A stretch of 64,000 nt of DNA, taken from contig JAGZJZ010000032.1 in NCBI GenBank assembly GCA_018365455.1, positions 1-64,000 of the forward strand, written 5' to 3'. The position numbers were made by a program, and so were the translations under genes. Origin of the DNA: Clostridiales bacterium. Its GTDB lineage: Bacteria; Bacillota; Clostridia; Lachnospirales; Lachnospiraceae. A model generated the notes under the pieces. The model was not told the origin of the DNA. It made no database searches and saw nothing but the letters and a program-made list of their open reading frames with translations. Of the stretch, positions 17,474-25,852 are shown piece after piece. The stretch's first letter is position 1; the number at the start of each line of letters is the position of its first letter.

Positions 17474-18361
17474 ATGGCTAGACCAAACAGAAAGGCAATG
17501 GTAATGGATGAGGCTAAGAAATCCATACTGTTACTGCCGGCGATTGTACTGTTAATCGCGTTCTTTATTATTCCGATTGTATTAACCGTTTATTATTCTT
17601 TTACCAATTTAGCACTTAGTGGTTCAAATGCAGCAAATTTCCAAATAGTGGGGCTGGAAAATTACATAAAAATGCTTACAGACCCAAATACTTTAATCGC
17701 AATTAAAAATACATTGATTTTCTTAGTTGGAAGTTTAATTGGGCAGTCCGTATTAGGATTTACGATTGCCTATTTGATGAAAAATAAAGCAAAGACCTTT
17801 CGTAGTATCGTAGGTCCCTGTATTCTGGCAGGCTGGGTAATGCCCGAAATCGTTGTTGCATTATGCTGTTCCTCTTTTTTCCAGGAATCCGGTACACTCA
17901 ACATGATTATGGGTGCCATACAGATTGAACCCATCGCCTGGCTGTACCAGCATCCAATGGCTGCTGTTGTAGCTGCAAACATATGGCATGGAACTGCATT
18001 CTCTATGATGAACTTTCAGTCAGCGCTGGATAATGTATCCGGGGATATTGAAGAGGCTGCAAAAGTGGATGGAGCAAACCGCAGACAGACACTGCTTCGG
18101 ATTATCGTACCCTGTATCAAAGATACCATTGCAACCAACACCATGTTAAATACGCTGTCAACACTGGGTGTATTTGGACTGATCTATATTATGACAGGCG
18201 GCGGACCCGGTAATTCTACCAGTACACTTCCCATCTACATGTACAGACAGGCGTTTACCAGCGGACAGATGGGTGCAGGAACAGCAATTGGTATGTTAAT
18301 TCTGGTAGTTGGTATTGTCTGCAGTATCATCTATGCAAGAATCTTGAAATCAGACGATTAA
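17474..18361 (+). CDS. Sugar ABC transporter permease (MalF type)
   Basis: A 295-residue inner-membrane subunit with six predicted helices and the ATPase-docking EAA loop EEAAKVDGANRRQTLLRIIV at about residue 195. It forms a heterodimer with the permease at 18375. The ATG at 17474 is preferred to the GTG at 17468 because GGGGG lies 8 bases before it and only 2 bases before the GTG. No ATPase gene is present in the locus; such carbohydrate transporters in Firmicutes usually share a common MsmX-type ATPase encoded elsewhere. Confidence 0.92.
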   Translation: MARPNRKAMVMDEAKKSILLLPAIVLLIAFFIIPIVLTVYYSFTNLALSGSNAANFQIVGLENYIKMLTDPNTLIAIKNTLIFLVGSLIGQSVLGFTIAYLMKNKAKTFRSIVGPCILAGWVMPEIVVALCCSSFFQESGTLNMIMGAIQIEPIAWLYQHPMAAVVAANIWHGTAFSMMNFQSALDNVSGDIEEAAKVDGANRRQTLLRIIVPCIKDTIATNTMLNTLSTLGVFGLIYIMTGGGPGNSTSTLPIYMYRQAFTSGQMGAGTAIGMLILVVGIVCSIIYARILKSDD

Positions 18362-18374
18362 GGAGGGAAATCAT

Positions 18375-19196
18375 ATGCATGAAAAAACAACAAAGGGAAT
18401 CCATTATGCAATCCTTAGCTGTATTGCATTAGTATTCATACTTCCACTTCTCTGGGTTGTGATCGCCTCCTTAGATACAAATGCAAGTGAGGCAATTAAG
18501 GCACCTACGCAGTGGACAATAGAGAATTACAAAGCAGTACTTTCTAATAAAACGAATTTAAAAGGATTTGGGATCGGACTTTTCATCTCCTTTATCCAGG
18601 CGACTATCGTAGTAATTGTATCGGGGCTTGGTGCTTATGCACTCTCCAGATACCGATTGAGTTACCGCAAAGGATTTATGTATGTCATCCTTTTTATGAC
18701 TGCATTACCCATGACGGCAGTCATTGTACCGGTATACAAAATGTTTTTATCAATAGGCTTGCTAGATAGCATCTGGGGTGTTATTCTATTCTTAAGTGCT
18801 TCATCCCTTCCCTATGGAATCTGGCTCATGAAGAATTTTATGGATGGGGTTCCGGTAGAGCTGGAAGAAGCTGCATGGGTAGACGGAGCGACAACCTGGC
18901 AGTCAATCCGAAAGGTAGTGGCACCGCTGATGTTCCCGGGAATTTGTGTGGTATTTATTTACACCTTCTCCGGAAGCTGGGGGAATTTCTTCATACCCTA
19001 TATCTTGTTGAGTACACCTGCCAAGCAGCCTGCATCCATTCTTCTATACCAGTTCTTTGGAAATAACGGAATGGTTCAGTACGGACAGCTTGCAGCATAC
19101 TCCGCAGTATATGCTTTACCATCAATTCTGCTTTATATCCTGTCACAAAAATATATGTCTAAGGGATTCACCATGGCAGGTGCAGCAAAAGGATGA
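18375..19196 (+). CDS. Sugar ABC transporter permease (MalG type)
   Basis: A 273-residue partner permease with six helices and an EAA loop (ELEEAAWVDGATTWQSIRKV, about residues 160-180). Start follows AAGGAGGG and is 13 bases behind the MalF-type gene. The C-terminus SKGFTMAGAAKG is typical of this subfamily. It completes the transmembrane part of the importer whose binding protein is at 15878. Confidence 0.92.
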   Translation: MHEKTTKGIHYAILSCIALVFILPLLWVVIASLDTNASEAIKAPTQWTIENYKAVLSNKTNLKGFGIGLFISFIQATIVVIVSGLGAYALSRYRLSYRKGFMYVILFMTALPMTAVIVPVYKMFLSIGLLDSIWGVILFLSASSLPYGIWLMKNFMDGVPVELEEAAWVDGATTWQSIRKVVAPLMFPGICVVFIYTFSGSWGNFFIPYILLSTPAKQPASILLYQFFGNNGMVQYGQLAAYSAVYALPSILLYILSQKYMSKGFTMAGAAKG

Positions 19197-19270
19197 CAGA
19201 TCACGAAATGAAATTTTTAAAATGCTAAATTGCAGATATCTTCATATCTGCTGTATGGAGGAGGTAACTC

Positions 19271-22200
19271 ATGGTTTTAATTAAGGAAAGGATAGGAAAA
19301 CTGGTTGAAGATTTACATGAATTAATCTATCCGGAATCAGTTAATATCCAGAATTACAAGATGATTCAGACTACGGAACGATTTACAGACATTGCTGGTT
19401 TGGATACCGGTGCATGGCTGGATTTTTCCAGGGAACAGATTTGGGGCGGGCATCGGGAATATTACTGGTTTGAGACTACGATTACGATTCCCGAAAGCTT
19501 TGACGGCAAGTGTGTAGTTTATGAATTAACCACCGGAAAAGAGGGCGAGTGGGATGCAACGAATCCACAGTTTTCTATTTACGTAAATGGAGAAATGAAG
19601 CAGGGGCTGGATGTGAACCACAGAGAAACGGTCCTGACGGAACATGCAGCAGCAGGTGAATGCTATCGTATCGTACTGTCTGCATTTACCGGAGATCAGA
19701 ATTTCAGTCTAAAGCTGGATTCAAAATTAAAAGTACTGGACAGGAAGACGGAAAAATATTTCTATGATATTTCTGTGCCGCTAAATGTTGCAAGGCTGTT
19801 AAACCCGGATGACAAAGCATACATAACGATTATTACAAGGTTAAACGAGTCTTTGAACCTGTTGGATTTAAGAAAAGAATATTCACAGGAATATTATGCT
19901 TCCCTGGAAAAAGCACAGGAGTATATTACTGCAGAATTTTATGAAAAAGAGTGCGGCAGCAGTGATGCAGTTGTTTATTGTGTGGGACATACCCATATTG
20001 ATGTGGCATGGCTCTGGTCACTTGCTGTGACAGAGGATAAAGCAGTCAGAAGTTTCTCCACGGTGCTGGATCTGATGAAACAGTACCCGGAATATATTTT
20101 TATGTCCAGCCAGCCTCAGCTTTATAAATATGTAAAAAAGAATGCGCCGGGGGTGTACGAACAGATCAAAGAAAGAGTCAAAGAAGGCAGATGGGAACCG
20201 GAAGGCGGAATGTTTGTAGAGGCGGATTGTAATATTGCATCCGGTGAGGCACTGGTCCGCCAGTTCATGTACGGACAGAAGTTCTTCCAGGAAGAATTCG
20301 GTGCGGATAACTCTATTTTATGGCTTCCCGATGTGTTCGGATATTCGGCTGCGCTGCCCCAGATTATGAAAAAATGTGGACTGCCCTATTTTATGACAAC
20401 GAAGATCAGCTGGAATGAATTTAACAAAATGCCCTATGATACCTTCGAATGGGAGGGGATAGACGGCAGCAGAGTTCTGACCCATTTTGTATCCACCAGG
20501 GATTATAAAAAAGGCGCAGTGGAAGGCGGTTTTGAGACAGAACATTTCACAACCTATAACGGAGACATCAATCCGTCTCAGATTAAAGGCGGATGGGCAC
20601 GTTACAGCCAGAAATATCTGAATGGAGAGATCTTAAATTCCTTCGGTTACGGTGACGGCGGCGGCGGACCAACTGCCAAAATGCTGGAGAACCAGAGAAG
20701 ACTGGAAAAAGGAATTCCTGGTTGTCCAAAAACAGTTATGAGTACAGCTAAAAATTACTTTGAGGTTCTGGAGAAGAATGTAAAGGATCACAAATATCTG
20801 CCATCCTGGGTGGGAGAATTATATCTGGAATACCACAGAGGTACTTATACTTCCATGGCACGCAATAAGAAATACAACCGTAAAGCGGAGTTTGCATATG
20901 AGAACGCAGAGCTTTACGGCATGATGGATCAGGACCTGACAGGAAGTGCTTACCCTGACAAACAGCTTCATGAAGCGTGGGAAGTAATTTTAAGAAATCA
21001 GTTCCATGATATCCTTCCCGGTTCTTCGATCAAAGAAGTATATGATGATTCCAAAGCGGAATATGAAAGCATCTTTGCTATAAATAAAGAACTGGTAAAC
21101 GGGGCATTAAAAAATATTGCGGATAAGGTACAGGCGCCAAAGCATTCTGTTGTAGTTTATAATCCAAACAGTATGACAGCAGATGAGATTGTCAGCTTCC
21201 CGTGTCCTGCCGGAATGGCAAATGCAGCCGTATACGACAAAGACTGTCTGGTTCCTTCACAGAAAGCCCACACCGGAGAAATTATCTTCAGGGCAGAGGG
21301 TGTTCCATCAAAAGGTTATAAGACTTTCTATCTGAAAGAAGAAGAACCGCTGAACAATGGCACTATGCAGGTTACTTTCGATCATATGGAAAATGATTTC
21401 TTTGCTATTACGTTAAATGAAAAGGGACAATTTGCATCTATTTTTGATAAAAAGGCCAAGCGTGAAGTATTGCAGCCGGGAAAAGCTGCCAATGTGATTA
21501 TGACTTACGAGGATCGTCCTCATAACTACGATGCCTGGGATGTTAATAATTACTATGTAGAAAAAGCCTGGGAAGTGGATCAGGTTGAAAAAATGGAAAT
21601 TGCGGAAAACGGACCGGTAAGAGCTGTCATCAAAGTAGAAAGAAAATACCTGGATTCCACAATTACACAATCCATCTGCATCTATAAAGATATTCCAAGG
21701 ATTGACATTAAAAATGAAATTGACTGGAAAGAACACCAGATCTTCATGAAGACCTTATTCCCGGTAGACGTGCATACCAGCGAAGCAACCTTCGATATCC
21801 AGTACGGCAATGTAAAACGCCAGACGCACTATAATACTTCCTGGGATTATGCAAAATTTGAGGTCTGCGTACACAAATGGCTGGATGTATCCGAAGACAA
21901 TTATGGTGTCAGCATGCTCAATGACTGTAAATACGGATGCAGTGTACATGATGGAGTAATCGGAATGTCCATGCTGAAATCTGCACGTTATCCAAATCCG
22001 GAAGCAGACAAGGAATTCCATGAATTCACCTATTCTTTCTATCCCCATGAAGGGGACTGGAGAAGCGCAGGTACCGTAAAACAGGCTTACCAGCTGAATA
22101 ACCCGCTTACAGCGGTGGTAAAAGAAACAGAAGGCGGAGCATTAAAAGAAATTTATTCCCACGTATCCTCCGATCAGGATAATGTAGTGGTAGAGGTTGT

Positions 22201-22414
22201 AAAAAAAGCAGAAGAGGGAGACGCTCTGATTGTGCGTCTGTACGAATGCTTCAACCGGAGAACCCACTCAACCCTCACATTTGCAAAAGATATTGCATCC
22301 GCATGGGAATGTGACATGATGGAAGTGAACTGCGGGGAAGCGGCAGTAGCCGGAAACCAAATAGAGTTTGATATGAAGCCTTATGAGATTAAGACCTTTA
22401 AGGTGATGTTCTGA
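19271..22414 (+). CDS. Alpha-mannosidase, glycoside hydrolase family 38
   Basis: A 1047-residue GH38 enzyme that removes alpha-linked mannose with retention of configuration. The zinc motif is seen in GHTHIDVAWLWSL (about residue 238) and the nucleophile Asp in WLPDVFGYSA (about 353). The beta-sandwich domains characteristic of the family fill the second half. There is no signal peptide, so it acts in the cytoplasm on oligosaccharides taken up by the ABC importer. Length matches bacterial GH38 enzymes. The start follows GGAGGAGG. It is the last gene of the locus, with a terminator at 22483-22517. Likely substrates are host or yeast mannose glycans. Confidence 0.95.
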   Translation: MVLIKERIGKLVEDLHELIYPESVNIQNYKMIQTTERFTDIAGLDTGAWLDFSREQIWGGHREYYWFETTITIPESFDGKCVVYELTTGKEGEWDATNPQFSIYVNGEMKQGLDVNHRETVLTEHAAAGECYRIVLSAFTGDQNFSLKLDSKLKVLDRKTEKYFYDISVPLNVARLLNPDDKAYITIITRLNESLNLLDLRKEYSQEYYASLEKAQEYITAEFYEKECGSSDAVVYCVGHTHIDVAWLWSLAVTEDKAVRSFSTVLDLMKQYPEYIFMSSQPQLYKYVKKNAPGVYEQIKERVKEGRWEPEGGMFVEADCNIASGEALVRQFMYGQKFFQEEFGADNSILWLPDVFGYSAALPQIMKKCGLPYFMTTKISWNEFNKMPYDTFEWEGIDGSRVLTHFVSTRDYKKGAVEGGFETEHFTTYNGDINPSQIKGGWARYSQKYLNGEILNSFGYGDGGGGPTAKMLENQRRLEKGIPGCPKTVMSTAKNYFEVLEKNVKDHKYLPSWVGELYLEYHRGTYTSMARNKKYNRKAEFAYENAELYGMMDQDLTGSAYPDKQLHEAWEVILRNQFHDILPGSSIKEVYDDSKAEYESIFAINKELVNGALKNIADKVQAPKHSVVVYNPNSMTADEIVSFPCPAGMANAAVYDKDCLVPSQKAHTGEIIFRAEGVPSKGYKTFYLKEEEPLNNGTMQVTFDHMENDFFAITLNEKGQFASIFDKKAKREVLQPGKAANVIMTYEDRPHNYDAWDVNNYYVEKAWEVDQVEKMEIAENGPVRAVIKVERKYLDSTITQSICIYKDIPRIDIKNEIDWKEHQIFMKTLFPVDVHTSEATFDIQYGNVKRQTHYNTSWDYAKFEVCVHKWLDVSEDNYGVSMLNDCKYGCSVHDGVIGMSMLKSARYPNPEADKEFHEFTYSFYPHEGDWRSAGTVKQAYQLNNPLTAVVKETEGGALKEIYSHVSSDQDNVVVEVVKKAEEGDALIVRLYECFNRRTHSTLTFAKDIASAWECDMMEVNCGEAAVAGNQIEFDMKPYEIKTFKVMF

Positions 22415-22482
22415 GATTCATGATCAGATAGGATCAGATACGTTCTTTAGCCATAGCACTATCATAAATATGTATAGGAATA

Positions 22483-22517
22483 AAACCTCTTTGAGATATA
22501 ATCTTAAGGAGGTTTTT
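22483..22517 (+). terminator. Terminator after the alpha-mannosidase gene
   Basis: Arms AAAACCTC and GAGGTTTT, extended by TT/AA pairs around TTGAGATATAATCTTAA, followed by TTTTGC. Located 70 bases behind the stop codon. Confidence 0.7.
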
Positions 22518-22652
22518 GCTGTAATAGAAAAAATATGATAACAAAAATTAATTATTTAATTCAATTAATAAGGTTCGTAATGTGGTGTTGTGGTATAATA
22601 AAAATATATGCTTGTCGCCTTTCATTTGGGACAAATCTCCCACAAACTGGAA

Positions 22653-22690
22653 CGCACAGCTGCCAGAAAGCATTTTTTAAACACGCTCTG
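22653..22690 (-). repeat. GAGCGT repeat (family 3, copy 1, reverse orientation)
   Basis: Read on the minus strand this stretch starts GAGCGTGTTTAAAAAATG and continues TTTCTGGCAGCTGTGCG. It matches the stretch at 53203-53237 (GAGCGTATTTGAAAATTG then TTTCTGGCAGCTGCGG) with few differences. Shorter relatives stand at 54303 and 58244. Confidence 0.7.
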
Positions 22691-22693
22691 GTG

Positions 22694-22753
22694 CTCCATC
22701 CAGACAGTAACAATAGTAACAGTGCTGTCACTATTGCTACTGTTAGGATGGAG
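22694..22753. repeat. Long perfect-type hairpin before the AAA-ATPase gene
   Basis: A 60-base stem-loop: CTCCATCC pairs with GGATGGAG, and ACAGTAACAATAGTAACA pairs with the TGTCACTATTGCTACTGT side with few mismatches, leaving a very small loop. No T-run follows, so it is not a classic terminator. The ACTCCATCCAG edge also occurs beside the family 1 hairpin at 63880, so it may belong to a mobile repeat. Confidence 0.7.
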
Positions 22754-22803
22754 TTCTAGGTAAATATGGATTATTAAAATAACAGCGAAAGGGGTATGGT
22801 ATT

Positions 22804-24480
22804 TTGAAAAAGCGCAGGTTCCTGCCTGTAGGTCAGGAAGATTTTAAAGAGATTATAGAAAATAATGGGTATTATGTTGATAAAACTCTGTTGATAAAAA
22901 AATTATTGGATGTGAGGGGGAAGGTAACACTCTTTACCAGACCCAGACGTTTTGGAAAGACACTTGGAATCAGCATGTTGCAATATTTTTTTGAAAATAC
23001 CGGAATAAATCAGAGGGCATTATTTGAAAATCTGGCTATTTTAAAGGAAGAGGATATATGTGAAAAATATATGGGACAGTATCCGGTAATCCGACTGTCT
23101 TTAAAAAGCGCCAAGCAAGAATCTTTTTCTTATGCCTTTGCGGCGATGAAGCAGACGATTGCCGAAGAATTCCGCCGACATGAAAAAGAAGTGAAAGCTT
23201 ATGAATTTGAGAAAGACAGAATTCAAAGAATTCTAAATGCTCAGGGAGAGGGGCAGGACTATCTTACATCCTTACAGTTTTTATCCCAGATCCTGTATCA
23301 CCAATATGGAAAAAGAGTAATTGTACTTCTTGATGAATACGATGTACCTTTAGAAAATGCTTATTTTCACGGTTACTATGATAAAATGGTCAATTTTATC
23401 CGCTCATTATTTGAGTCTGTACTAAAAACGAACAGCTGCCTGGAATTTGCGGTCATTACAGGCTGCCTCAGAATATCAAAAGAAAGTATTTTTACTGGTC
23501 TGAATAACCTTCGCATTATTTCGATTATGGATAAAGCTTATGAAGAATATTTCGGATTTACGCAAGAGGAAACGAAACAGATCCTGGATTATTATGGATT
23601 AAATTGCCACATGTCGGATATAAGAGAATGGTATGATGGATACTTGTTTGGAGAGCAGGAAATTTACAATCCGTGGAGTGTATTGAGTTATATTTCTGAT
23701 TTGCTGGAGAATGAATATGCGAAACCCAAACCATATTGGTCTAATACCAGTTCAAATGATATTATACGTCATCTTATAGAAGGTGCAGACCTCCAGACCA
23801 GAAGTAAGGTGGAATCTTTAATTGCCGGGGATACAATTGAAAGTGTAGTTCACGAGGATATTACTTATGCGGATATAGAAGAATCAGAAGAAAATTTGTG
23901 GAATTTTCTCTATTTTACAGGATATCTGAAAAAAGTCTCCGAACGATCTGTCGGAGATCAAAGGTTTATCCGTATGCAGGTTCCGAATGTGGAAATAAAT
24001 TATATTTATAAAAGTAAAGTCTCCGAATGGATGAAAGAAAAGATACAACAGGAAGATCTGAGTCAGTTATATGATGCATTATTGAGTGGAAATGAGGTGG
24101 ATTTACAGGATGAACTGGGACGCCAGCTGAGGGAAAGTATCAGTTTTTATGATTACAAAGAAGCATTTTACCATGGCTTTTTATTAGGTCTGTTGAAGCC
24201 GCTGGATGAATATTTAATAGAGTCTAATCGGGAAGGGGGAGACGGCAGGCTGGATATTCTGCTGAGGAGCCTGGATGTGAGGAAACCGGTGGTAATTGTG
24301 GAACTGAAGCAGTCCGGGGTTTTTCAGGATATGGAAACAAAAGCAACGGAAGCTTTGAATCAAATTCAGGACAAGGAATATTACAGAGAACTGCAACAGG
24401 AAGGGTATGAAAACATTATCTGCTATGGGATTGCTTTTTTTAAAAAGAATTGCAGGGTACAGGTTAAACGGATCGATTAA
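22804..24480 (+). CDS. AAA-ATPase-like protein with PD-(D/E)XK nuclease-like C-terminus
   Basis: A 558-residue protein. The N-terminal half is an AAA-ATPase-like domain with Walker A RPRRFGKT (about residues 42-49) and Walker B VIVLLDEYD (about 175). The C-terminal part has GDGRLDILL followed by VVIVELKQSG (about 480-510), the D and ExK pattern of PD-(D/E)XK nucleases. Such proteins are often present in many copies in gut anaerobes; their role is unknown, with mobile-element or defence functions proposed. The start is a TTG preceded by AAAGGGG. It stands alone between structured repeats, which suggests independent acquisition. Confidence 0.8.
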   Translation: MKKRRFLPVGQEDFKEIIENNGYYVDKTLLIKKLLDVRGKVTLFTRPRRFGKTLGISMLQYFFENTGINQRALFENLAILKEEDICEKYMGQYPVIRLSLKSAKQESFSYAFAAMKQTIAEEFRRHEKEVKAYEFEKDRIQRILNAQGEGQDYLTSLQFLSQILYHQYGKRVIVLLDEYDVPLENAYFHGYYDKMVNFIRSLFESVLKTNSCLEFAVITGCLRISKESIFTGLNNLRIISIMDKAYEEYFGFTQEETKQILDYYGLNCHMSDIREWYDGYLFGEQEIYNPWSVLSYISDLLENEYAKPKPYWSNTSSNDIIRHLIEGADLQTRSKVESLIAGDTIESVVHEDITYADIEESEENLWNFLYFTGYLKKVSERSVGDQRFIRMQVPNVEINYIYKSKVSEWMKEKIQQEDLSQLYDALLSGNEVDLQDELGRQLRESISFYDYKEAFYHGFLLGLLKPLDEYLIESNREGGDGRLDILLRSLDVRKPVVIVELKQSGVFQDMETKATEALNQIQDKEYYRELQQEGYENIICYGIAFFKKNCRVQVKRID

Positions 24481-24504
24481 ATGAAACTGAAACAAATGTA
24501 TAGG

Positions 24505-24560
24505 CAGTTGCCAAATGGACGCGCAAGCGTGTCCGTTTGGCTCGTAGCTCGCGGGAATAA
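24505..24560. repeat. Intergenic repeat family 2, short copy
   Basis: Contains the hairpin CCAAATGGACGCGC / GCGTGTCCGTTTGG (24511-24540) followed by CGCGGGAATAAAA. The same core (ATGGACGCGCCAGCGTGTCC, then GGTTCGTTGC and GCGGGAATAAA) occurs at 41680-41729 and, in reverse, at 39776-39815. Confidence 0.75.
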
Positions 24561-24619
24561 AAACGCATGATATCAGAATACATCCAAAAGATATGGACGT
24601 GTTCCGTTATCATGCGTTT
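24561..24619. terminator. Terminator hairpin behind the YqeY gene
   Basis: Perfect 12-base arms AAACGCATGATA and TATCATGCGTTT. Read on the minus strand, the right arm is followed by TTTATTCCC, so it fits as terminator of the YqeY gene, which ends 16 bases away. On the plus strand TTTATAATTTTA follows, so it may act in both directions. Confidence 0.7.
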
Positions 24620-24634
24620 ATAATTTTAAAGGAA

Positions 24635-25081
24635 TTACTGCATCAAACTCCCCAGGATCTGATTCACAAGTTTACCGTCAGCCACACCCTTAACCCGGGG
24701 CATCAGTTCCTTCATAATACGGCCTTTGTCCTTGCCGGTAGGTGTGTCAATGCCAAGGCCTTTCAGAACCTCAGATATAACGTTCTTAATTTCTCCTTCA
24801 TCCATCATATGTGGGGCAAATTCTTCATAAACGGTGATTCGTTTCTGGCATTCCTCTATAATATCGGTACGGTCGGCTGGTGTCAGTTCCAAAGTTTCCT
24901 TGGTTTGCTTGATTTCCTTTAGGACTACTTCGTTTTCTTCCTGTTCCGTTAAATCTTCTCTTTTGTCGATGGCCTTATTTTTTAAAGCGGACAACAGCAT
25001 GGAAAGAGAGTCTTTCCGTTCCTTTTCTCCTGCTTTCATAGCGGTAACCATAGCGCTTCTTACTTCATCTATTTTACTCAT
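24635..25081 (-). CDS. GatB/YqeY domain protein
   Basis: A 148-residue stand-alone YqeY protein, related to the tail domain of the GatB subunit of tRNA-dependent amidotransferase. Typical features are the N-terminal MVTAMKAGEKERKDSLSMLL, ELTPADRTDIIEECQKRI and the C-terminal GKVMxxLMPRVKG-type stretch (here GRIMKELMPRVKGVADG). It may bind tRNA or act in translation quality, but its role is not settled. Length is normal. Start follows AGGAGGTCACA. It is divergently placed to the feo operon, with about 260 bases in between. Confidence 0.92.
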   Translation of the reverse strand: MSKIDEVRSAMVTAMKAGEKERKDSLSMLLSALKNKAIDKREDLTEQEENEVVLKEIKQTKETLELTPADRTDIIEECQKRITVYEEFAPHMMDEGEIKNVISEVLKGLGIDTPTGKDKGRIMKELMPRVKGVADGKLVNQILGSLMQ

Positions 25082-25225
25082 TGTGACCTCCTGTATGTTT
25101 TATTTTATTCTAACATTTATTATAGGAAGCAGGAAAATAAAAGTCAAGGAGAAATCTTTTGAAGGCATTACCAAACCTGGTAAATATAGGTTGTGAGAAT
25201 TATTTTCATTTTTTCAAAAAAACTA

Positions 25226-25254
25226 TTGATTTATTCCATAAGTTAGTATATACT
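25226..25254 (+). promoter_or_regulatory. Promoter of the feoA-feoA-feoB operon
   Basis: A -35 TTGATT (25226-25231), a 17-base spacer and a -10 TATACT (25249-25254). The perfect palindrome GTTAGTATATACTAAC (25242-25257) covers the -10, so repressor binding would exclude polymerase. Confidence 0.75.
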
Positions 25255-25257
25255 AAC
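25242..25257. promoter_or_regulatory. Iron-regulator operator, GTTAG-N6-CTAAC (site 2)
   Basis: GTTAGTATATACTAAC is a perfect 16-base palindrome lying on the -10 of the feo promoter. It is the best copy of the motif in the window. Confidence 0.75.
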
Positions 25258-25270
25258 CATTGAAAAGAAG

Positions 25271-25286
25271 ATTAGCAAAAGCTAAC
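25271..25286. promoter_or_regulatory. Iron-regulator operator (site 3)
   Basis: ATTAGCAAAAGCTAAC matches the same half-sites and spacer with one deviation. It starts 29 bases behind site 2, close to three helical turns, so two dimers could sit on one DNA face. Confidence 0.6.
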
Positions 25287-25342
25287 TGAAAGAAAAATAG
25301 CAAGGAATATAATAATTCTTACAGATGAGGTGGTGAGAAGTG

Positions 25343-25552
25343 ATGCCCTTAACAATGGCGAATACCGGAGAAATGAATGTGATTAAAAAAGTTGGCGGCA
25401 AGGAAGATACCAGAAGATTTCTGGAGAATCTTGGTTTTGTAACAGGAGCGGCTGTTACGGTTGTATCTGCTATTCAGGGAAATGTGATTGTGAATATTAA
25501 GGATTCCAGAGTTGCAATTAATCAGGATATGGCAAAAAAAATCATGATTTAA
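25343..25552 (+). CDS. feoA: Small FeoA-family protein (first copy)
   Basis: A 69-residue FeoA domain (SH3-like beta barrel) with the usual LENLGFVTGAAVTVVS and IKDSRVAINQDMAKKIMI segments. FeoA is a cytoplasmic partner that supports Fe2+ import by FeoB. The ATG at 25343 is preferred to the adjacent GTG at 25340 because of its distance to GAGGTGGTGAG. It is the first gene of feoA-feoA-feoB, 15 bases before the second feoA, behind a promoter with two iron-type palindromes. Confidence 0.88.
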   Translation: MPLTMANTGEMNVIKKVGGKEDTRRFLENLGFVTGAAVTVVSAIQGNVIVNIKDSRVAINQDMAKKIMI

Positions 25553-25567
25553 GAGGAGGAGAATGTA

Positions 25568-25789
25568 ATGGCAACATTAAGAGATGTGGCTTGTGGAAAC
25601 ACGGTTACGGTAAGGAAGTTAAATGGCGAGGGTGCTTTAAAACGCCGTATTATGGATATGGGTATTACGAAAGGCTGTAAGGTTTATGTTCGAAAAGTTG
25701 CGCCCCTTGGAGACCCTGTGGAAGTGACGGTACGCGGATATGAACTGTCTTTAAGAAAGCAGGATGCGGAAATCATTGAGGTTGAATAA
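25568..25789 (+). CDS. feoA: Small FeoA-family protein (second copy)
   Basis: A 73-residue FeoA domain, more canonical than the first copy (GEGALKRRIMDMGITKGCKVYVRKVAPLGDPVEVTVRGYELSLRK). It belongs to the type usually found beside feoB, while the first copy is more divergent. Two FeoA proteins may form a mixed partner for FeoB. Start follows GAGGAGGAG. A further palindrome and a weak promoter-like pair lie between it and feoB. Confidence 0.9.
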   Translation: MATLRDVACGNTVTVRKLNGEGALKRRIMDMGITKGCKVYVRKVAPLGDPVEVTVRGYELSLRKQDAEIIEVE

Positions 25790-25815
25790 GAGGTAGAGAA
25801 ATTTTTTGATACAGA

Positions 25816-25831
25816 GTTAGGTTAAACTAAC
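25816..25831. promoter_or_regulatory. Iron-regulator operator inside the feo operon (site 4)
   Basis: GTTAGGTTAAACTAAC between the second feoA and feoB. A TTGATA 17 bases before AACTAT (25807-25835) could be an internal promoter covered by this site, so feoB may have its own iron-controlled start. Confidence 0.6.
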
Positions 25832-25852
25832 TATAAAGGAGGAGAAAGTAAG

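Noticed and set aside
22535..22759. Open frame of 74 codons between the mannosidase and AAA-ATPase genes
   Set aside because: It runs through the family 3 repeat and the long hairpin and has no ribosome binding site.
24593..24922. Open frame of 109 codons opposite the YqeY gene
   Set aside because: It is antisense to a clear, conserved gene.
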